Assembly (NCBI RefSeq): GCF_000312485.1
Contig: NZ_HE997644.1
Coordinates: forward strand, 542,492-606,491
Length of the DNA stretch: 64,000 nt
Direction of reading: 5' to 3'
Source of the DNA: Yersinia massiliensis CCUG 53443
Lineage (GTDB): Bacteria; Pseudomonadota; Gammaproteobacteria; Enterobacterales; Enterobacteriaceae
This document shows, in pieces, positions 10,374 through 19,750 of this stretch (the first letter of the stretch is position 1; each line of letters starts with the position of its first letter). Position numbers and translations under genes: made by a program. Below the pieces are notes generated by a model. The model worked only from the letters and a program-made list of their open reading frames with translations, made no database searches and had not been told where the DNA came from.

Positions 10374-11333
10374 TTACTTTTGCGGAGTCGCTAAGTTTGC
10401 CTCAGCCCGACGTGGCCACCAACGGTGCCCAATAGCTGAGAACATAGCACCTGCCACGACGACAAATGCGCCGACATAGCCCACAAAATTGAGGGGCGGC
10501 GCGGCAAAATAATCTGGCCATGCCAGCGACAGTAAAATAGAAAAAAATAAGGTAAACAAAGGCGTCAATGTAACAAGTGCACTCACCTGTGCAGCCTGCC
10601 ACCGTGCCATAGCTTCAGCTAAAGCGCCATAGCCGACCAGAGTATTCACTCCGCAGAACAGTAAGCAGCCAAACTGCCATCCATTTAGCTGAAAAATGAC
10701 AGCCGGTTTCGCCATAGGGAATAACAAGATCGCACACAGAACATACAGCAATAATAATATCTGCTGTGATGCCATACGTCTTAATAATACCTTCTGAGCG
10801 ACACCATAACTGACCCAGACCGCGGCGGCACAGACACCGAGTACCACGCCAAGGGTATAATCAGTCAATCGGGTAAAAATTTCATGCAGACTGGTATTAA
10901 AAAATAACAACAGACCACAAATTAACATGATTGCCCCAATAACCTGGGTAACGCGCATCCGCTCTTTTAAAATCAGCACGCTTGCCACCATCATCCCAAC
11001 AGGTGAAAGCTGGCCAATGACCTGAGACGTCGTCGGACTAAGGTACTGTAATGATGAGCTGAAGAAGATGAAGTTCCCCAGTAGGCCACAAGTCGCAATA
11101 ATCAGTAATACCAGCCAGCGACGTTGACGAAAAAGTTTCAGCGAAGGTAATTGACGACGAGAGGCCAGGATAATTCCCAGTCCAACAGCCGCCATCGTAA
11201 AGCGATACCAGACGATGGTAAAAGGCTCCATAATTTCAAGCACTTGTTTCATTGCAATTGGCAACGCACCCCAGAATACGGCAGTGGTTAGTGCCAGAAA
11301 AATACCCAAACCAGCCTGCTGTTTTGTTTCCAT
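10374..11333 (-). CDS. yhbE: EamA/DMT-superfamily transporter YhbE
   Basis: Inner-membrane protein of the drug/metabolite transporter superfamily. It has about ten hydrophobic segments arranged as two EamA repeats, for example FLALTTAVFWGALPIAMK at the start and GVCAAAVWVSYGVAQK in the second half. Substrate unknown. At 319 residues it matches E. coli YhbE and has the same place between rpmA and obgE. About 270 bases separate it from obgE, so obgE may have an extra promoter. Confidence 0.9.
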   Translation of the reverse strand: METKQQAGLGIFLALTTAVFWGALPIAMKQVLEIMEPFTIVWYRFTMAAVGLGIILASRRQLPSLKLFRQRRWLVLLIIATCGLLGNFIFFSSSLQYLSPTTSQVIGQLSPVGMMVASVLILKERMRVTQVIGAIMLICGLLLFFNTSLHEIFTRLTDYTLGVVLGVCAAAVWVSYGVAQKVLLRRMASQQILLLLYVLCAILLFPMAKPAVIFQLNGWQFGCLLFCGVNTLVGYGALAEAMARWQAAQVSALVTLTPLFTLFFSILLSLAWPDYFAAPPLNFVGYVGAFVVVAGAMFSAIGHRWWPRRAEANLATPQK

Positions 11334-11360
11334 TTTTTACCGAGTGGGGAGCCTGAAATG

Positions 11361-11390
11361 TAAAAAGCCCCGCAACAAAATTGCAGGGCT
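11361..11390 (-). terminator. Terminator-like hairpin after rpmA
   Basis: On the minus strand AGCCCTGCAA pairs with TTGCGGGGCT around TTTTG and is followed by TTTTTA. It lies between rpmA and yhbE, so it probably attenuates read-through from the ribosomal genes into yhbE-obgE. Confidence 0.8.
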
Positions 11391-11415
11391 TGTATCTTTT
11401 ACAAGACGCGAAAAC

Positions 11416-11685
<270 letters not shown>

Positions 11686-11692
11686 CTAAATC

Positions 11693-12061
<369 letters not shown>

Positions 12062-12077
12062 TCACAATAGGGCGCGA

Positions 12078-12106
12078 ATTCTACGCAAAAACGTAGTGAA
12101 TGACAA
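12078..12106 (-). promoter_or_regulatory. Sigma-70 promoter of rplU-rpmA
   Basis: Minus strand: TTGTCA, a 17-base spacer, then TAGAAT, followed by a GC-rich start region (TCGCGCCC), typical of growth-rate-controlled promoters. Confidence 0.8.
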
Positions 12107-12263
12107 GTATATAATCAGCACAAGAGAAGAAAAAAAGCACAGTTTCTTACATCTCGTTTATTTGCTAGATTTTTCAAGTACAATCATGGTCTCAGGGAAC
12201 GTCATGTAATAATGTGGGCGGTAATCTCATCGCAGTTAAAGAGAAAAACAGCTGAATATAACA

Positions 12264-13235
12264 ATGAACCTAGAAAAGATTATCGCGTTAACCGCGTCGG
12301 ATATGGCAGCAGTAAACACAACAATTCTCGAGCAATTGAACTCTGATGTTGTTCTCATCAATCAATTGGGCCACTACATTATCAGTGGCGGCGGGAAACG
12401 CATCCGCCCCATGATAGCCGTGTTGGTCGCTCGAGCACTACAATACTCTGGCAACAAGCATATCACCGTTGCAGCGTTGATTGAATTTATCCATACCGCA
12501 ACACTGTTGCATGATGATGTGGTTGATGAATCAGATATGCGCCGTGGGAAGGCAACGGCAAATGCAGCATTTGGTAACGCGGCCAGCGTATTAGTGGGCG
12601 ATTATATCTATACGCGCTCATTCCAGATGATGACGGGCCTAGAATCACTACGCGTTCTGACATTGATGTCAGAAGCGACAAATGTCATTGCTGAAGGGGA
12701 AGTATTGCAGTTAATGAACTGCAACAACCCTGATATCACTGAAGAGAACTACATGCAGGTGATTTACAGCAAAACAGCCCGCTTGTTTGAAGCAGCGTCA
12801 CAATCATCTGCCGTGTTGGCGAACGCCAATGAAGAACAAGAACTTGCCCTGCAAAATTATGGGCGCTATCTGGGGACGGCTTTCCAGCTCATCGATGATT
12901 TACTGGATTACAGTTCCGATGGCACCACTCTGGGCAAAAATACCGGTGATGACCTAAATGAGGGCAAACCGACGTTACCTTTGCTGCACGCAATGCGTAA
13001 TGGTACACCAGAGCAAGAAGCAATGATTCGGCAAGCGATCGAACAGGGTAATGGCCGTCACTTACTTGAGCCCGTATTAGCTGCAATGCAGCAATGTGGC
13101 TCACTGGAATACACCCGTCAACGTGCTGAAGAAGAGGCGGATAAAGCTATCGCTGCACTGCAAGTTCTACCTGAAAGTAAGTATCGTTTGGCACTTGAAG
13201 GATTGGCGCATATTGCCGTACAACGCTCATTTTAG
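12264..13235 (+). CDS. ispB: Octaprenyl diphosphate synthase IspB
   Basis: Trans-prenyltransferase that extends farnesyl-PP to the octaprenyl side chain of ubiquinone and menaquinone. The two aspartate-rich Mg-binding motifs are visible: LLHDDVVDESDMRRG (about residues 80-95) and QLIDDLLDY (about 209-217). The substrate-binding segment GGGKRIRPM is near residue 43. It is 323 residues, as in E. coli. Divergent from rplU, as in related genomes. Confidence 0.97.
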   Translation: MNLEKIIALTASDMAAVNTTILEQLNSDVVLINQLGHYIISGGGKRIRPMIAVLVARALQYSGNKHITVAALIEFIHTATLLHDDVVDESDMRRGKATANAAFGNAASVLVGDYIYTRSFQMMTGLESLRVLTLMSEATNVIAEGEVLQLMNCNNPDITEENYMQVIYSKTARLFEAASQSSAVLANANEEQELALQNYGRYLGTAFQLIDDLLDYSSDGTTLGKNTGDDLNEGKPTLPLLHAMRNGTPEQEAMIRQAIEQGNGRHLLEPVLAAMQQCGSLEYTRQRAEEEADKAIAALQVLPESKYRLALEGLAHIAVQRSF

Positions 13236-13246
13236 GAAATTATAAA

Positions 13247-13283
13247 GAAACTACGGGCTTTCTTGCCCGAGTTTCTTCTTCCC
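13247..13283 (+). terminator. Terminator after ispB
   Basis: GAAACT-A-CGGGC, a six-base loop, GCCCG-AGTTTC, followed by a pyrimidine-rich tract. The following bases are a 12-base tandem repeat (TTTCTTCTTCCC at 13272-13283 and 13284-13295). Confidence 0.7.
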
Positions 13284-13316
13284 TTTCTTCTTCCCTTTCT
13301 CATTCACTTTCCGGCA

Positions 13317-13658
13317 TCAAACCAAACGCTTCATCAGCGTACCCACACCTTCACGCAACAAGAATGCGATGACTTGTGCACGTTCAGCCTCAGTAAGTTG
13401 ATAATAGGCTTCAATCCATATGTTTACGGGATCCTGTCGTGTCGGCATATATTGTGCTGGTTCTTCCCGTAACTGTAAGGAATTCACGATATTGTTAGGT
13501 AAGCTTTCAACATGATATTCGACAGCCTTCCCTTGTACTCCTCGACGGCGACGCTGTTCCCATCCCTCACGTTTAGCCATGAGGTTTATTCCCTGTGGCG
13601 ATGACGGTAACCCCTCAAGACCTGCCAATTCCTTAGCGGCAAACCATTCTTTTTTCAT
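13317..13658 (-). CDS. Mu-type DNA-binding protein (Mu repressor / MuA N-terminal-like domain)
   Basis: The 113 residues from MKKEWFAAKELAGLEGLP match the winged-helix Mu DNA-binding fold shared by the phage Mu c repressor and the MuA transposase N-terminus: WFAAKELAGL, INLMAKREGWEQRRR, and a wing segment GKAVEYHVESLP. The C-terminal part (YYQLTEAERAQVIAFLLREG) is not enough for a transposase. I start at 13658 by similarity; the frame stays open 18 codons upstream. It is transcribed divergently from the Ner-like sfsB, as c and ner are in phage Mu. Target unknown. It could be a domesticated phage repressor. Confidence 0.75.
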   Translation of the reverse strand: MKKEWFAAKELAGLEGLPSSPQGINLMAKREGWEQRRRRGVQGKAVEYHVESLPNNIVNSLQLREEPAQYMPTRQDPVNIWIEAYYQLTEAERAQVIAFLLREGVGTLMKRLV

Positions 13659-13680
13659 GGCGTTGCTTCCTAATATGCGT

Positions 13681-13770
13681 TGTGACACAAAAAAAGAATA
13701 TTTAGAAAACATTTGAAATTTTTAAGAAAATAAATGCTATGATCTTTCTAAATGTTCACTTTGTGTTCAC
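13681..13770. promoter_or_regulatory. Nested dyad operator-like region between the Mu-type regulator and sfsB
   Basis: ATTTAGAAA at 13700-13708 is mirrored by TTTCTAAAT at 13745-13753. Outside these, GTGACACAAA near 13682 is mirrored imperfectly by TTTGTGTTCAC near 13760. The common centre is about 13726, between the two divergent regulator genes, which suggests repressor binding. No binding data. Confidence 0.45.
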
Positions 13771-13841
13771 GTTCCAATTAACAATGTACCGTTATTTATA
13801 TCACTAACGCGTCAGCTGCTTAGAAAAAAAAAGGATTAAAG

Positions 13842-14117
13842 ATGATTTTAAGGAAATCGGATTGGCACCCAGCGGACATCATCGCTGCACTACGGAAGGA
13901 GGGGACGACCCTGGCGGCACTTTCACGTAAAGCGGGATTAAGCTCATCCACACTTGCGAATGCATTGACTCGTCCCTGGCCAAAAGGGGAATGGCTAATT
14001 GCAGAATGCCTGAGCATTCATCCTTCCGAAATCTGGCCAACACGCTATTTTGATTCTAAAACAGGCGCACTTCTTGATCGAAAAGTGAGGATAAGACAGG
14101 TCAATGTCTCTGCATAA
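13842..14117 (+). CDS. sfsB: Ner-like transcriptional regulator SfsB (Nlp)
   Basis: Small helix-turn-helix protein of the phage Mu Ner family. E. coli SfsB/Nlp stimulates maltose gene expression in crp* strains. The 91 residues show DWHPADIIAALRKEG and LAALSRKAGLSSSTLANALTRPWPKGE, the Ner HTH, then IHPSEIWPTRYFD. It lies just after ispB, as in E. coli (ispB-sfsB-murA), but murA is replaced here by mdh. AAGGA lies about 10 bases before the ATG. Confidence 0.9.
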   Translation: MILRKSDWHPADIIAALRKEGTTLAALSRKAGLSSSTLANALTRPWPKGEWLIAECLSIHPSEIWPTRYFDSKTGALLDRKVRIRQVNVSA

Positions 14118-14147
14118 AAAAACCGCCGATGAATAGCTTCGGCGGTT
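14115..14147 (-). terminator. Terminator downstream of mdh and the small ORF
   Basis: AACCGCC and GGCGGTT form a stem. The U-run (seven T) follows on the minus strand, so it ends transcription coming from mdh rather than from sfsB. It lies about 190 bases beyond the mdh stop. Confidence 0.7.
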
Positions 14148-14187
14148 GATCATGTCATTCTAAGGGGAGCGTTGTACTCCCCTATTT

Positions 14188-14304
14188 CTACATCGTACTA
14201 CGCATACCTAGAACCATCGACGTTGCTGCCAGTAATAAAAACAGATTCCCAGCCAACTGACTCAAACAAGCCCGCCAAATAGAAAGCCACCACGGCGGTT
14301 GCAA
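14188..14304 (-). CDS. Possible 38-residue membrane peptide downstream of mdh
   Basis: An open frame after the duplicated mdh stop reads LQPPWWLSIW, then ACLSQLAGNLFLLLAATSMV, then LGMRSTM and stop. This is one convincing transmembrane-like stretch with a basic end. The only starts are TTG at 14304 or non-standard ATA/ATC codons upstream, with no clear Shine-Dalgarno. The mdh terminator lies beyond it, so it is probably transcribed. It could equally be the tail of a gene lost at the sfsB/mdh junction. No family recognised. Confidence 0.3.
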   Translation of the reverse strand: MQPPWWLSIWRACLSQLAGNLFLLLAATSMVLGMRSTM

Positions 14305-14322
14305 CGCGATTATCGTAGTATC

Positions 14323-14352
14323 TTAGTTGTTAACGAATTAGTTGTTAACGAA
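14323..14352. repeat. 15-base tandem duplication covering the mdh stop codon
   Basis: TTAGTTGTTAACGAA occurs at 14323-14337 and again at 14338-14352. On the minus strand each copy reads Phe-Val-Asn-Asn-stop, so the last codons of mdh and its stop are exactly repeated behind the gene. Confidence 0.95.
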
Positions 14353-15276
14353 TTTCTCGCCCAACTCAATATCTTGGTGCAGAACATCAAGCATGCTTTC
14401 CAACGCTTGTTGCTCAAATGCACTTAGTTTGCCAATGTCTTTACGCTCAGCAACGCCGTTTTTACCCAACAAAATTGGTTGAGCAAAGAAGCGGGCATAT
14501 TTGCCATCACCCTCAACGTAAGAACATTCAATAACATTGCTTTCGCCTTGCAGAGCGCGAACTAAGGAAAGGCCAAAACGTGCCGCAGCTTGACCCATCG
14601 ACAGTGTTGCTGATCCGCCACCGGCTTTTGCTTCAACAACTTCAGTCCCTGCATTTTGGATACGCTTAGTCAGAGATGCAACTTCCTGCTCTGTAAAGCT
14701 AATGCCTGGAATTTGTGATAGTAATGGCAAGATAGTGACGCCAGAGTGGCCACCGATAACAGGGACTTCGATATCCTGAGGCTGTTTACCTTTCAATTCA
14801 GCAACGAAAGTGTTCGAGCGAATGGTATCCAGTGTAGTAATACCAAATAATTTATTCTTGTCGTATACGCCCGCTTTTTTCAGCACTTCTGCCGCGATCG
14901 CAACAGTCGTGTTAACTGGATTGGTAATGATACCAATTAAGGCGTTAGGGCAAGTACGTGCGATTTGTTCAACCAGATTACGAACAATACCGGCATTAAC
15001 ATTGAACAAATCAGAACGATCCATGCCTGGTTTACGAGCTACACCAGCAGATATCAGAACAATATCGGCCCCTTGCAGCGCTGGGGTAGCATCTTCGCCG
15101 CTAAAGCCTTTGATATTAACGGCGGTCGGGATATGGCTCAGATCAACCGCAACACCAGGCGTCACTGGCGCGATATCATATAAAGAAAGGTCTGAACCTG
15201 AAGGAAGCTGGGTCTTGAGTAGAAGAGCGAGGGCCTGGCCGATACCACCAGCGGCACCGAGAACTGCAACTTTCAT
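14338..15276 (-). CDS. mdh: Malate dehydrogenase (NAD)
   Basis: TCA-cycle enzyme oxidising malate to oxaloacetate. The NAD-binding loop [14 protein letters not shown] is at residues 8-21. The substrate arginines lie in the mobile loop [16 protein letters not shown], and the catalytic His-Asp pair is in [15 protein letters not shown] and [14 protein letters not shown]. It is 312 residues, as in E. coli. It is divergent from argR, as in E. coli, but the downstream neighbour here is sfsB instead of degS. The final codons and stop are tandemly duplicated. Confidence 0.97.
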   Translation of the reverse strand: MKVAVLGAAGGIGQALALLLKTQLPSGSDLSLYDIAPVTPGVAVDLSHIPTAVNIKGFSGEDATPALQGADIVLISAGVARKPGMDRSDLFNVNAGIVRNLVEQIARTCPNALIGIITNPVNTTVAIAAEVLKKAGVYDKNKLFGITTLDTIRSNTFVAELKGKQPQDIEVPVIGGHSGVTILPLLSQIPGISFTEQEVASLTKRIQNAGTEVVEAKAGGGSATLSMGQAAARFGLSLVRALQGESNVIECSYVEGDGKYARFFAQPILLGKNGVAERKDIGKLSAFEQQALESMLDVLHQDIELGEKFVNN

Positions 15277-16210
<934 letters not shown>

Positions 16211-16236
16211 TCCCTCCGCTAGTCTCTGCGTATATC

Positions 16237-16268
16237 ATGCGGCCCTCTCTGTGCCGCATTATTTCTTT
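16237..16268 (+). terminator. Terminator of argR
   Basis: ATGCGGC, a nine-base loop, GCCGCAT, then TATTTCTTTT. It lies 27 bases after the argR stop. Confidence 0.75.
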
Positions 16269-16577
16269 TGGCGCCTTTGTTCTCTTTTATCATTCTTTAT
16301 ACTGACACTATCCTACAGTGAATTTAACTACCCCTTACATCCAAAACAATAATATATCTCTTACATGACTCCATTAGCGGTCAAAATCACCAATCCATTT
16401 CGCACTTTTAGTCAAAAAAACTCATCCAATTGAAAATATTAAACTTTAGCTAAGATGTGTTGTTTTTTAATCATTTTTTATTCCTTTTCGTTATTAAAAA
16501 TTAGTCACCACCGCGAAAGTGACCTTAAATATTATTAGCCAGCTATTAATATTCTGAGTTACTAGATGTATACTCAT

Positions 16578-16599
16578 TTTCGTGATGCAAATCACACTT
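16578..16599 (+). promoter_or_regulatory. CRP-type (or FNR-like) binding site upstream of the yhcN-like gene
   Basis: CGTGATGCAAATCACA at 16581-16596 matches TGTGA-N6-TCACA at nine of ten positions. The inner TGAT-N4-ATCA also fits an FNR core. It lies about 40 bases before the ATG, so it could act as a repressor site or as a class II site, depending on the start point. Confidence 0.6.
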
Positions 16600-16636
16600 A
16601 TTCCCCAGTAATAGAAGAACAAATAGAGGCAATAAA

Positions 16637-16900
16637 ATGAAAATTAAAACAACTATCGCAACGCTGAGCGTTCTATCTGCACTGTCTTTCGGTGTTTTTG
16701 CAGCAGATTCCATCAATGATAATCAAGCTGCCAATATGCAAGCAGTAGGTACAATTACAGTGAGTGGTCTTAACGGTGCACCTTCTGATATTCGTCAGGC
16801 ACTGTCTGATAAGGCCGATGCTATGGGCGCTAAAGCGTTTAAAGTCATTGAAGTACGTGAAGAGAATAACTGGCACGCCACAGCGAAAGCCTATAAATAA
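16637..16900 (+). CDS. yhcN: YhcN-like DUF1471 periplasmic protein
   Basis: Small secreted protein of the DUF1471 (YhcN/BhsA/McbA) family, linked in E. coli to acid, peroxide and surface stress. The 87 residues have a signal peptide of about 22 residues ending SFGVFA. The mature part (VGTITVSGLNGAPSDIRQAL, then DKADAMGAKAFKVIEV) ends in WHATAKAYK, the usual closing strand. Same place next to argR as in E. coli. AGAGG lies before the ATG. One of three DUF1471 genes in this window. Confidence 0.88.
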   Translation: MKIKTTIATLSVLSALSFGVFAADSINDNQAANMQAVGTITVSGLNGAPSDIRQALSDKADAMGAKAFKVIEVREENNWHATAKAYK

Positions 16901-16920
16901 GGTTTTTTGCTAGAAATGAA

Positions 16921-16953
16921 AGTATATGCCCCCGATCTAAGGGGCATACTTTC
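16921..16953 (+). terminator. Hairpin after the yhcN-like gene
   Basis: AGTATATGCCCC pairs with GGGGCATACT around CGATCTAA. The U-run is short (TTT), so termination may be partial and transcripts may continue to the strong hairpin at 17101. Confidence 0.6.
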
Positions 16954-17021
16954 GAACTTGATGGTTTATTCAATCAGTTGAAATTAGACATAAAAAAACT
17001 TTTTCAGCTTATTGAATAGAG

Positions 17022-17125
17022 TATGAATTGATGTGGTGAGCTAAGTCAGTCGAGCCCGCAGCAGAATAATCCCTCGTCGTCTATCCGACGACTCCTTTTA
17101 CCCCCGCTCTGCGGGGGCTTTTTTT
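17022..17125 (+). ncRNA. Possible small RNA or 3'-UTR element between the yhcN-like gene and mpl
   Basis: The segment holds a perfect hairpin (TCGTCG, loop TCTATC, CGACGA, 17074-17091), a linker and a strong Rho-independent terminator (CCCCCGC, TCT, GCGGGGG and seven T, 17101-17125) that works only on the plus strand. No gene lies directly before it except the yhcN-like gene, which has its own hairpin. A weak TATGAAT -10 candidate is at 17022. I do not recognise a known sRNA family. Confidence 0.35.
17101..17125 (+). terminator. Strong Rho-independent terminator
   Basis: Seven-pair GC stem with a three-base loop followed by seven T on the plus strand. On the minus strand it is followed by GTAAAAGG, so it does not serve mpl. 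Confidence 0.85.
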
Positions 17126-17132
17126 ATCTGGC

Positions 17133-18518
17133 TTAATCTTGAGATTGCGCTTCTAAGGTTGATTTTTTACTTAGTGAGCTCAGCAACTTATCATGAATCC
17201 CGCCAAAGCCACCATTACTCATGACCAAGATGTGATCACCGGGTTGAGCCGTTTTCACAACCATATCGACTAACGTATCGATATCAGCGCTCCAATGCGT
17301 GGGTTGAATACAAGCATCTGCGACTTCGACAACTTGCCAAGGGATGTGCTGAGGCTGGAACAGGAATACTTCATCTGCACGGCCTAATGAAGGCGCCAAC
17401 TCATTCTTGGATAACCCCAATTTCATGGTGTTAGAACGTGGCTCTAAAACAGCTAAAATACGCGCGGTTCCACCGACTTTACTGCGCAATGCCGCTAAGG
17501 TCGCAAGAATTGCCGTTGGGTGGTGCGCAAAATCATCATAAACCGTGACACCATGGGCTTCACCACGTAATTCCAACCGGCGACGAGCATTAATAAAACC
17601 ACCTAATACGCGACAAGCATCCGCAGGTTGCACCCCAACATGGCGAGCAGCAGCGATGGCCATCAGCCCATTGTGCATATTATGCTCACCCACCAGTGAC
17701 CAGCTAACCTCACCGACTAATTCATTATCGAGAAGCACTTCGTAGACGCTAGCATCAGTTGATACTTTACGCGCAAGCCAGCTCCCCGTTTCACCGACAA
17801 GCTCTTGCTCGCTCCAGCACCCCATCGCCATCACCTGCTTCAGATGATTATCATTGTCCGGCAGGATGATTTTACCGGTACCTGGCACTAAACGTACCAG
17901 ATGGTGGAATTGCTTTTGAATGGCTTTCAGATCATCAAAGATATCCGCATGATCAAATTCAAGATTATTCATCACTAGCGTTCTTGGGCTGTAATGAACA
18001 AATTTAGAGCGTTTATCAAAGAAAGCACAATCATATTCATCAGCTTCAATCACAAAAAATGGGCTGTTACCTAAACGGGCTGAAACATCGAAATTACCCG
18101 GTAGACCACCAATCACAAAACCGGGCTCGTAGCCGCAAGATTCCAATATCCAAGCGACCATACCCGCGGTGGTTGTCTTGCCATGCGTACCGGCTATCGC
18201 TAATACCCAGCGCTCCGGCAATACATGGTCATGCAGCCATTGCGGCCCTGAAACATAAGGGATGCCTTGTTCTAATACAGCTTCGACGCAAGGATTACCA
18301 CGGGTCATGGCATTGCCGATGATGACCAGATCCGGTGCTGGATCCAGTTGAGCTGGGTCATATCCTTGGATCAAGTCGATCCCTTGATTTTCCAACTGTG
18401 TGCTCATCGGCGGATACACGTTAGCATCCGCTCCCGTCACTTCATGACCTAATGAACGTGCCAGCATCGCTAAGCCGCCCATAAAAGTGCCGCAGATACC
18501 TAATATGTGAATGCGCAT
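17133..18518 (-). CDS. mpl: UDP-MurNAc:L-alanyl-gamma-D-glutamyl-meso-diaminopimelate ligase Mpl
   Basis: Recycles the murein tripeptide by joining it to UDP-MurNAc, a cytoplasmic ATP-dependent ligase of the Mur family. It begins MRIHILGICGTFMGG (Mpl variant of the MurC dinucleotide-like fold) and has the ATP loop AIAGTHGKTTTAGM near residue 105. Central-domain motifs ARLGNSPFFVIEADEYDCAFFDKRSKF and VYDDFAHHPTAI are also present. It is 461 residues, as expected. Divergent from fbp with 170 bases to its start, the same mpl/fbp pairing as E. coli. Confidence 0.97.
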   Translation of the reverse strand: MRIHILGICGTFMGGLAMLARSLGHEVTGADANVYPPMSTQLENQGIDLIQGYDPAQLDPAPDLVIIGNAMTRGNPCVEAVLEQGIPYVSGPQWLHDHVLPERWVLAIAGTHGKTTTAGMVAWILESCGYEPGFVIGGLPGNFDVSARLGNSPFFVIEADEYDCAFFDKRSKFVHYSPRTLVMNNLEFDHADIFDDLKAIQKQFHHLVRLVPGTGKIILPDNDNHLKQVMAMGCWSEQELVGETGSWLARKVSTDASVYEVLLDNELVGEVSWSLVGEHNMHNGLMAIAAARHVGVQPADACRVLGGFINARRRLELRGEAHGVTVYDDFAHHPTAILATLAALRSKVGGTARILAVLEPRSNTMKLGLSKNELAPSLGRADEVFLFQPQHIPWQVVEVADACIQPTHWSADIDTLVDMVVKTAQPGDHILVMSNGGFGGIHDKLLSSLSKKSTLEAQSQD

Positions 18519-18688
18519 AAATTTTCCGTATTAATCAGCTTCGAATTTGTCACCATTCTACCGCTCAGAATCAAAGAGAAGAAATGGAATTGCCTATGAA
18601 TCATTCTTATCTTTGGGCTACACTGCTGCCATCAGATGAGTTGTTCGTTAATAAATCGATTTTTAACCGTAGATTCAGGGATTGTGTC

Positions 18689-19702
18689 ATGAAAACGTTA
18701 GGCGAATTCATCGTTGAGAAACAGCTAGACTTCTCTCACGCCACCGGCGAATTAACTGCATTACTTTCAGCAATCAAACTCGGCGCAAAAATTATTCACC
18801 GAGATATCAACAAAGCAGGTTTGGTTGATATTTTGGGTGCCAGTGGTGTTTCCAATATTCAAGGCGAGGACCAGATGAAACTGGACCTGTTTGCCAATGA
18901 GAAATTGAAAGCAGCCCTGAAAGCACGTGGTGAAGTTGCCGGCATCGCGTCAGAAGAAGAAGATGACATCGTTATCTTTGACGGTGGACGGGCAGAAAAT
19001 GCCAAATATGTCGTTCTGATGGATCCATTGGATGGTTCTTCAAATATTGACGTGAATGTGTCCGTCGGTACAATTTTCTCTATTTATCGTCGTATTACCC
19101 CATTTGGGGTGCCTATTACTGAAGCTGACTTTTTGCAACCGGGCACCAAGCAAGTTGCAGCAGGCTATGTAGTCTATGGTTCTTCAACCATGCTGGTCTA
19201 TACCACAGGTTACGGTGTGCATGCTTTTACCTATGATCCTTCGCTGGGTGTTTTCTGTTTGTCCCACGAAAAGGTTCGCTATCCCGCAACCGGTTGCATG
19301 TATTCCATCAACGAAGGGAATTACATTAAATTCCCATTAGGCGTAAAGAAATACATTAAGTATTGCCAAGAGCAGGATGAAGCGACTAAGCGCCCTTATA
19401 CGTCACGCTATATTGGCTCGCTGGTTGCCGACTTCCATCGTAATCTGTTGAAAGGTGGTATTTATATCTATCCAAGTACTGCTAGCCATCCACAGGGAAA
19501 ACTACGTTTACTCTATGAATGCAATCCAATGGCTTTCTTGGCAGAACAAGCCGGTGGTAAAGCAACGGATGGGGTTAACCGCATTCTGGATATCGTGCCG
19601 GAGAAACTGCATCAACGCGCACCGTTCTTCGTGGGTACCAAGTCTATGGTTGAAGACGCTGAAGGCTTTATTGCTAGGTTCCCCGACGAAGAGGCTAAGT
19701 AA
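18689..19702 (+). CDS. fbp: Fructose-1,6-bisphosphatase class I
   Basis: Gluconeogenic enzyme hydrolysing fructose-1,6-bisphosphate to fructose-6-phosphate. The metal-binding signature [16 protein letters not shown] is clear. The sugar-phosphate site segment [20 protein letters not shown] is near the C-terminus. I start at [11 protein letters not shown] (18689), giving 337 residues as in the family. The frame is open 35 codons further upstream, but that extension has no family support. Confidence 0.97.
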   Translation: MKTLGEFIVEKQLDFSHATGELTALLSAIKLGAKIIHRDINKAGLVDILGASGVSNIQGEDQMKLDLFANEKLKAALKARGEVAGIASEEEDDIVIFDGGRAENAKYVVLMDPLDGSSNIDVNVSVGTIFSIYRRITPFGVPITEADFLQPGTKQVAAGYVVYGSSTMLVYTTGYGVHAFTYDPSLGVFCLSHEKVRYPATGCMYSINEGNYIKFPLGVKKYIKYCQEQDEATKRPYTSRYIGSLVADFHRNLLKGGIYIYPSTASHPQGKLRLLYECNPMAFLAEQAGGKATDGVNRILDIVPEKLHQRAPFFVGTKSMVEDAEGFIARFPDEEAK

Positions 19703-19722
19703 TTAGCGGATTTCGACTGAAA

Positions 19723-19750
19723 ACAGCGGCCATTGCGCCGCTGTTTTTTT
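19723..19750 (+). terminator. Terminator of fbp
   Basis: ACAGCGGC, loop CATTGC, GCCGCTGT and a run of T. Its T tail overlaps the last bases of the convergent chemoreceptor gene. Confidence 0.85.

Larger units (their letters stand above)
16211..16636. other. Region between argR and the yhcN-like gene
   Basis: 426 AT-rich bases. It holds the argR terminator at its left end and the CRP-type site near its right end. I see no reading frame with coding character. Confidence 0.5.

Noticed and set aside
13272-13300. TTTCTTCTTCCC repeats as a phase-variable tract
   Set aside because: Only two full copies, located in the tail of the ispB terminator and outside any coding or promoter region that I can identify.
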